From: Arthrobacter sp. V1I7
GTDB lineage: Bacteria > Actinomycetota > Actinomycetes > Actinomycetales > Micrococcaceae
DNA: 64,000 nt
Reading direction: 5' to 3'
Assembly (NCBI RefSeq): GCF_030817015.1
Contig: NZ_JAUSYS010000001.1
Span: forward strand, 2,232,001-2,296,000
Shown: one piece after another, positions 59,363-64,000 of the stretch
How positions within the stretch are numbered: the stretch's first letter is position 1
Layout of the letters: each line of letters begins with the position of its first letter
Translations under genes and position numbers: made by a program
The notes under the pieces: model-generated
The model's database searches: none
What the model was told of the DNA's origin: nothing
Seen by the model: only the letters and a program-made list of their open reading frames with translations

Positions 59363-60088
59363 ATGAACCTGTCAGACAGCCGGACAGCAGGACAGCCTGC
59401 CTCAGATGCCGGGGTATCCACCCCGCCACTGCTCCGCCTCAGCGCCGCCGAAGCCGTCTTTAACGCCCTCCGGACGGACATCGAGTCCGGCATGGTGGCG
59501 GTGGGCGCGAAACTCAGTTCCGAAACTACGCTCGCGCAGCGGTACGGGGTAAGCCGCTCGGTGGTCCGTGAGGCGCTGCGCTCCTGCACCGCACTCGGTC
59601 TGACCGTGACGAAAACAGGCAAAGGCACGTTCGTGGTCGCCAACCAGGTGGCCAAGGACCTTGTCCTGGGCGCCTACTCCGCCCGGGATCTCACGGAAGC
59701 GCGGCCCCACATCGAAGTGCCCGCCGCCGGGCTCGCCGCGCAGCGCCGCACTCTTGAGGAACTGGAGAGCCTCCGGGACATCGTGGCCGCCATGGCCGCC
59801 GAGGACGATCCCGAGGCTTGGGTCAGCCTCGACTCCAGCTTCCACGCTGCCATCGCCCGGGCCAGCGGCAACAAGGTCTTCGAAAGTGTCGTGGCTGATA
59901 TCCGCGGCGCACTCGTCCATCAGTCCGAAACCCTCAACATGGTGGCCGACCGCCAATTGGCTTCGGACCGCGAGCACCAGCGCATCCTCCAGGCCATCGA
60001 ATCCGGCGACTCCGCCGCAGCACGCACCGCCATGGGCGAACACCTTTCCGCCGTGGGCGCGGCGCTCGAATCCATTCTCAGCCAGTAG
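59363..60088 (+). CDS. GntR/FadR-family regulator of asparagine catabolism
   Basis: A 241-residue regulator. The winged HTH is AEAVFNALRTDIESGMVAVGAKLSSETTLAQRYGVSRSVVREALRSCTALGLTVTKTGKGTFVV (about residues 28-93). The FCD effector domain holds ARPHIEVPAAGLAAQRRTLEELE, SLDSSFHAAIARASGNKVFE and DREHQRILQAIESGD, with the His/Asp metal ligands. The ATG at 59363 directly follows a promoter and is probably leaderless. It heads an operon with asparaginase, aspartase and an asparagine permease, so it likely senses aspartate or asparagine and controls its own operon. Confidence 0.9.
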   Translation: MNLSDSRTAGQPASDAGVSTPPLLRLSAAEAVFNALRTDIESGMVAVGAKLSSETTLAQRYGVSRSVVREALRSCTALGLTVTKTGKGTFVVANQVAKDLVLGAYSARDLTEARPHIEVPAAGLAAQRRTLEELESLRDIVAAMAAEDDPEAWVSLDSSFHAAIARASGNKVFESVVADIRGALVHQSETLNMVADRQLASDREHQRILQAIESGDSAAARTAMGEHLSAVGAALESILSQ

Positions 60089-60111
60089 CCAGCCACCACT
60101 CCAAGGACTCC

Positions 60112-61173
60112 ATGCCTTTCCCTGCCCTCACCGAAACCACCCCTGTCCCGGAGCGCGGCGCGCTGCCGCAGCACGTACCCCTTGCGGCCCAGACGCGTGA
60201 CGGATTGGTGGAAAGCATCCACTACGGTTCCCTGATCGCCGTGTCCGGGGAAGCCACCGGCACCCGGACGCTGCTCGCTGCGGGCGATCCGCTGGCGCCC
60301 TTCTACCCCCGCTCCGCGCTCAAACCCCTGCAGGCCGTCGCCATGGTCCGCGCCGGCCTGGACCTGCCCGCTGACCTGCTGGCACTCGCCGCCGCCAGCC
60401 ATTCCGGCGCCGCCGGGCACCGCGACGGCGCCGCCCGGATCCTGCAGCTCCACGGCCTTCCGGCAGGAGCGCTGGAAAACAGCACCGACCTCCCCTACGG
60501 CGTCCGCGAACGTGAAGAATGGCTCCGCGGCGGCGGGACGCCGGCCCAGCTGACGCAGAATTGCTCGGGCAAACACGCCGCTATGGCCGCCACGTGCACC
60601 ATCAACGGCTGGCCGGTGCGGGGCTACCTGGACCCCTCCCACCCCCTGCAGAAGCTCGTTGCGGAAACCGTCCGTGAGCTCACCGGTGAGGAAACGTCCG
60701 GCACCAGCACGGACGGCTGCGGCACCCCGCTCTTCGCCCTCACACTCCGCGGGATCGCCCGTGCCTTCGGCCGCCTGGCCGCGGCGGAGCTGTGCTCCGG
60801 CGCCTCCGCCGCCGAAAACGCCGAGGCAGCGGTCGCCCACGCCATGCGCCGCCACCCGGAGATGGTGGGCGGCGAGGAGCGCGACGTCACCGAATTGATG
60901 CGCCGGATGCCCGGCCTGCTGGCCAAGGACGGCTTCGAAGGCGTACAGCTGGTCGGTCTGCCGGACGGTCGTGCCATTGCTTTGAAGATTTCCGACGGCG
61001 GCGACCGCGCACGCATGCCGATCACCGTCCGCGCCCTGGCGGCGCTCGACGTCGACACCGCGCCCGTCACCGGCCTCGCCACCGGCACGGTCCTGGGCGG
61101 GGGCCGGCCGGTTGGCCTGCTTCTGGCCACCGAGTTCCTCCCCGCCGCCTCCCCCGCCCCCGAAACCCTTTGA
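60112..61173 (+). CDS. asparaginase (Rhizobium etli/thermolabile type)
   Basis: Hydrolyses L-asparagine to aspartate and ammonia. The 353-residue protein belongs to the asparaginase II/Rhizobium-type family, not to the AnsA/AnsB amidohydrolases. It has FYPRSALKPLQAVAMV with the catalytic Ser-xx-Lys, LLALAAASHSGAAGH, TQNCSGKHAAM with a metal/catalytic Cys, and STDGCGTPLFALTL. This class uses a beta-lactamase-like Ser/Lys site. AAGGA precedes the ATG. The second gene of the operon, it feeds aspartate to the aspartase encoded next, eight bases downstream. Confidence 0.92.
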   Translation: MPFPALTETTPVPERGALPQHVPLAAQTRDGLVESIHYGSLIAVSGEATGTRTLLAAGDPLAPFYPRSALKPLQAVAMVRAGLDLPADLLALAAASHSGAAGHRDGAARILQLHGLPAGALENSTDLPYGVREREEWLRGGGTPAQLTQNCSGKHAAMAATCTINGWPVRGYLDPSHPLQKLVAETVRELTGEETSGTSTDGCGTPLFALTLRGIARAFGRLAAAELCSGASAAENAEAAVAHAMRRHPEMVGGEERDVTELMRRMPGLLAKDGFEGVQLVGLPDGRAIALKISDGGDRARMPITVRALAALDVDTAPVTGLATGTVLGGGRPVGLLLATEFLPAASPAPETL

Positions 61174-61181
61174 GGACAGCC

Positions 61182-62597
61182 ATGACCGAACCCGACGCCC
61201 GCACGGCATTCCGCTCCGAACACGACCTGCTGGGGGACCGCGACGTCCCCGTCGACGCCTACTGGGGCATCCACACCCTCCGCGCCGTGGAGAACTTCCC
61301 CATCACCGGCCAGCCCCTGTCCTCCAACATGCATCTGCTCCGCGGGCTGGCCGCCGTGAAACTGGCAGCCGCCCGAACAAACCACGAGCTCGGGCTCCTG
61401 GATGGCGGGCGCGCCCAAGCCATCGAGGACGCCTGCACGGACGTGATGATCGGCAAGTTCAGCGAGCAGTTCGTGGTGGATGTCATCCAGGGTGGCGCCG
61501 GGACGTCGTCGAACATGAACGCGAACGAGGTCATTGCGAACCGGGCGCTGGAAATCCTGGGCCACCCGAAGGGTGACTACGCGCGGCTGCATCCCAACGA
61601 CCACGTGAACCTCAGCCAGTCCACCAACGACGTCTATCCCACCGCCGTGAAACTCGGCACTATCTTCGCCGCCCGCGAACTGCTGGCAGCACTCGCGGAA
61701 CTGGAGGAGGCCTTCGCCGCCAAGGCCCTGGAGTTCCGCACCGTCGTAAAGATGGGACGCACGCAGCTCCAGGACGCCGTCCCGATGACCCTGGGCCAGG
61801 AGTTCGGCAGCTACGCGGTGACCATCGGCGAGGACAGGCTGCGGCTGGCGGAGGCGGACCTCCTGATCCACGAGATCAACCTCGGCGCCACGGCCATCGG
61901 CACCGGACTGAACGCCCCCGCAGGCTACGCCGAGGCGGCGTGCCGGCACCTGGGCGAAATCACCGGCCTGCCGCTGGTCACCGCCGTGGACCTCATCGAG
62001 GCCACCCAGGACGTGGGCGCATTCGTGCACCTGTCCGGGGTCCTCAAGCGCGTCGCCGTCAAGCTCTCCAAGATCTGCAACGACCTCCGGCTGCTCTCGT
62101 CCGGACCGCGGGCAGGCTTCGGCGAAATCAACCTCCCGGCCGTACAGTCCGGGTCCTCCATCATGCCCGGCAAGATCAACCCGGTGATCCCGGAAGTGGT
62201 CAGCCAGGTGGCCTACGAAGTCATCGGCAACGACGTCACCATCACGATGGCCGCCGAAGCCGGACAACTCCAGCTCAACGCCTTCGAACCCATCATCGTC
62301 CACAGCCTCCACAAGAGCATCACCCACCTCGAAGCAGCCTGCCGCACCCTTACCGCCCGCTGCGTCCGGGGCATCACCGCCAACACCGAACACCTCCGCC
62401 TGACCGTGGAACAGTCCATCGGCCTCGTCACGGCGCTGAACCCCCACCTTGGCTACGCCACCGCAACCGCCATCGCCCAGGAAGCCCTCGCCACCGGCAA
62501 AGGTGTTGCCGAGCTGGTCCTGGAACACGGACTGCTCACGGCCGGGCAGCTCCAGGAACTGCTCAGCCCCGAGCGCCTCGCCAACCTGAGTAAATAG
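61182..62597 (+). CDS. aspA: aspartate ammonia-lyase
   Basis: Converts L-aspartate to fumarate and ammonia. The 471-residue length is exactly usual for the family. Visible are [33 protein letters not shown] at the start, [35 protein letters not shown] with Ser/Thr substrate contacts, [22 protein letters not shown] with a catalytic-region Thr, and the signature [15 protein letters not shown] with the mobile-loop catalytic Ser. The ATG at 61182 has GAGGA ahead; the open frame runs further upstream only by chance. The fumarate enters the TCA cycle, so the operon uses asparagine as carbon and nitrogen source. Confidence 0.96.
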   Translation: MTEPDARTAFRSEHDLLGDRDVPVDAYWGIHTLRAVENFPITGQPLSSNMHLLRGLAAVKLAAARTNHELGLLDGGRAQAIEDACTDVMIGKFSEQFVVDVIQGGAGTSSNMNANEVIANRALEILGHPKGDYARLHPNDHVNLSQSTNDVYPTAVKLGTIFAARELLAALAELEEAFAAKALEFRTVVKMGRTQLQDAVPMTLGQEFGSYAVTIGEDRLRLAEADLLIHEINLGATAIGTGLNAPAGYAEAACRHLGEITGLPLVTAVDLIEATQDVGAFVHLSGVLKRVAVKLSKICNDLRLLSSGPRAGFGEINLPAVQSGSSIMPGKINPVIPEVVSQVAYEVIGNDVTITMAAEAGQLQLNAFEPIIVHSLHKSITHLEAACRTLTARCVRGITANTEHLRLTVEQSIGLVTALNPHLGYATATAIAQEALATGKGVAELVLEHGLLTAGQLQELLSPERLANLSK

Positions 62598-62610
62598 ACA
62601 AAGGACTTTT

Positions 62611-64000
62611 ATGATCCAGCCTCAACCGGCCAGCACCCAGAAACAGGCCATTACCGACCACACCATTCCGGCGCATGCCCACGCCTCCGAGACCGCCCTC
62701 CATGTCGAGGATGAGGGCTACCACAAGGGCCTCAAGCCCCGCCAGGTCCAGATGATCGCGATCGGCGGCGCCATCGGCACCGGGCTCTTCATGGGGGCGG
62801 GCGGCCGGCTGGCCACGGCCGGACCGGCCCTGGTCCTCAGCTACGCCGTATGCGGCTTCTTCGCGTTCATGATCCTGCGCGCGCTCGGCGAACTCGTGAT
62901 GCACCGGCCGTCCTCAGGCTCGTTCGTGTCCTACGCACGCGAGTTCTTCGGTGAGAAGGCCGCCTTCGTCACCGGCTGGCTCTACTGGCTGAACTGGGCC
63001 ATGACGGCGATCGTGGACATCACCGCCGTCGCGCTCTATATGAACTTCTTCAAGAAGTACTGGGCCCCCATCGCGGACGTGCCGCAGTGGACCTGGGCCC
63101 TCGCCGCCCTCATCCTCGTGCTGGGCCTGAACCTGGTCTCCGTCAAGGTGTTCGGCGAGCTGGAGTTCTGGTTCGCCCTGATCAAGGTGGTGGCCTTGGT
63201 GACCTTCCTGGTGGTGGGCATCTACTTCGTTCTCTTCGGCACCCCGGTGGCAGGGCAGGAGGTCGGCTTCAGCCTGATCCAGGACAACGGCGGACTGTTC
63301 CCGAACGGCCTGCTGCCGGCGGTCGTGGTGATGCAGGGCGTCGTGTTCGCCTACGCCTCGATCGAGCTGATTGGCACCGCGGCCGGCGAAACCGAAAACC
63401 CCGAGAAGATCATGCCGAAGGCCATCAACACGGTGATCGTCCGCATCGCCGTCTTCTACGTTGGCTCCCTGGTCCTGCTCTCCCTGCTCCTGCCGTACAC
63501 CTCCTACACGGCCGGCGAAAGCCCTTTCGTCACCTTCTTCGGTTCCATCGGGGTGGAAGGCGTGGACGCGATCATGAACCTGGTGGTCCTCACCGCGGCA
63601 CTGTCCTCGCTGAACGCCGGATTATACTCCACCGGGCGCATCATGCGGTCCATGTCGGTCACGGGCTCCGCCCCCAAGTTCGCCGCACGCATGAACAAGG
63701 CCGGCGTACCCTACGGCGGCATTGCGCTCACCGCGGCCGTGGCGGTCCTCGGCGTCGTGCTTAATGCGCTGGTACCGGCAGAAGCCTTCGAGATCGTCCT
63801 GAACGTCGCATCCCTGGGCATCATCAGCACGTGGGGCATGATCGTTCTGTGCCAGATGCAGCTGCAGCGGCTGGCCGGCCGCGGCGAACTGCTGCGGCCC
63901 AGCTTCCGGATGCCCGGCTCGCCCGTCACCGGCTGGCTCACGCTCGCGTTCCTGCTGGCCGTCCTGGTGCTGATGGCTTTCGACTCGCCGGTAGGCACCT
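62611..64000 (+). CDS. ansP: asparagine permease (AnsP-like APC transporter), 3' end outside window
   Basis: Amino-acid/proton symporter of the APC superfamily, 463 residues visible and cut by the window end; about 20-40 are missing. The first helix carries the substrate loop [64 protein letters not shown], diagnostic for the amino acid transporter family. [21 protein letters not shown] follows helix 6. The N-terminal [22 protein letters not shown] form is typical of AnsP. AAAGGA lies before the ATG at 62611, 13 bases after aspA. It supplies the asparagine or aspartate that the two enzymes upstream consume. Confidence 0.92.
   Translation, partial: MIQPQPASTQKQAITDHTIPAHAHASETALHVEDEGYHKGLKPRQVQMIAIGGAIGTGLFMGAGGRLATAGPALVLSYAVCGFFAFMILRALGELVMHRPSSGSFVSYAREFFGEKAAFVTGWLYWLNWAMTAIVDITAVALYMNFFKKYWAPIADVPQWTWALAALILVLGLNLVSVKVFGELEFWFALIKVVALVTFLVVGIYFVLFGTPVAGQEVGFSLIQDNGGLFPNGLLPAVVVMQGVVFAYASIELIGTAAGETENPEKIMPKAINTVIVRIAVFYVGSLVLLSLLLPYTSYTAGESPFVTFFGSIGVEGVDAIMNLVVLTAALSSLNAGLYSTGRIMRSMSVTGSAPKFAARMNKAGVPYGGIALTAAVAVLGVVLNALVPAEAFEIVLNVASLGIISTWGMIVLCQMQLQRLAGRGELLRPSFRMPGSPVTGWLTLAFLLAVLVLMAFDSPVGT

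Noticed and set aside
1..64000. Search for tRNA, rRNA, CRISPR arrays, toxin-antitoxin pairs, restriction or other phage-defence genes
   Set aside because: Nothing recognisable was found; the regular operon structure leaves no unexplained multi-gene module of that kind.

Overview
The window is 64 kb of very GC-rich DNA with GTG and TTG starts, short overlaps between genes and actinobacterial protein families. These include a SigB/SigF-type sigma factor, UPF0303, TTT transporters paired with a Usp protein, and IS481 remnants. It looks like the chromosome of a soil actinobacterium of the Micrococcaceae (Arthrobacter or Pseudarthrobacter type). That assignment is inferred from gene content, not from a marker gene.

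Layout. 1-9.8 kb holds a stress sigma factor (cut by the window start), two small proteins, a frameshifted FAD/Rieske oxidoreductase, a TetR-controlled drug exporter with a clear palindromic operator and terminator, and the helicase HrpB. 9-24.5 kb is a large sugar-diacid (aldarate) catabolic region. It has a LysR regulator, a TctCBA-type transporter with a Usp protein, four enolase-superfamily acid-sugar dehydratases (two glucarate-type, two talarate/galactarate-type), KdgD, 2-oxoglutarate semialdehyde dehydrogenase, an AEC transporter, a FadR-type GntR regulator and a GudP-like MFS transporter. Together these would take glucarate and galactarate to 2-oxoglutarate. 24.5-28.8 kb holds small redox and unknown genes.

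28.8-36.8 kb is a decaying accessory stretch. It contains a DUF2306 membrane gene with two strong operators but only a stub of its TetR regulator, a dienelactone hydrolase, a twice-frameshifted MmyB-type regulator, fragments of an arsenic operon (ACR3 tail, arsC head) next to an intact trxB, and a hydrolase/WYL-regulator pair between two outward-facing IS481 ends that form an inverted repeat.

36.8-50.4 kb is a complete L-rhamnose operon on the minus strand. It encodes an ABC importer rhaT-P-Q-S, a fucose/arabinose-isomerase-like protein, mutarotase, isomerase, a fused aldolase-dehydrogenase and rhamnulokinase. A LacI regulator is divergent, and two matching operators lie between them. 50.5-59.3 kb is a polyol (mannitol/sorbitol-type) operon: binding protein, two permeases and no ATPase, a zinc polyol dehydrogenase, two kinases and a mannitol-type dehydrogenase, with a divergent AraC regulator. 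59.3-64 kb is an asparagine/aspartate operon: GntR regulator, asparaginase, aspartase and asparagine permease (cut by the window end).

No tRNA, rRNA, CRISPR array or phage defence system was seen. The most noteworthy items are the redundant aldarate region, the orphaned TetR operators, the arsenic remnant with trxB, the IS481-bounded cassette and the isomerase-like protein of unclear role in the rhamnose operon.
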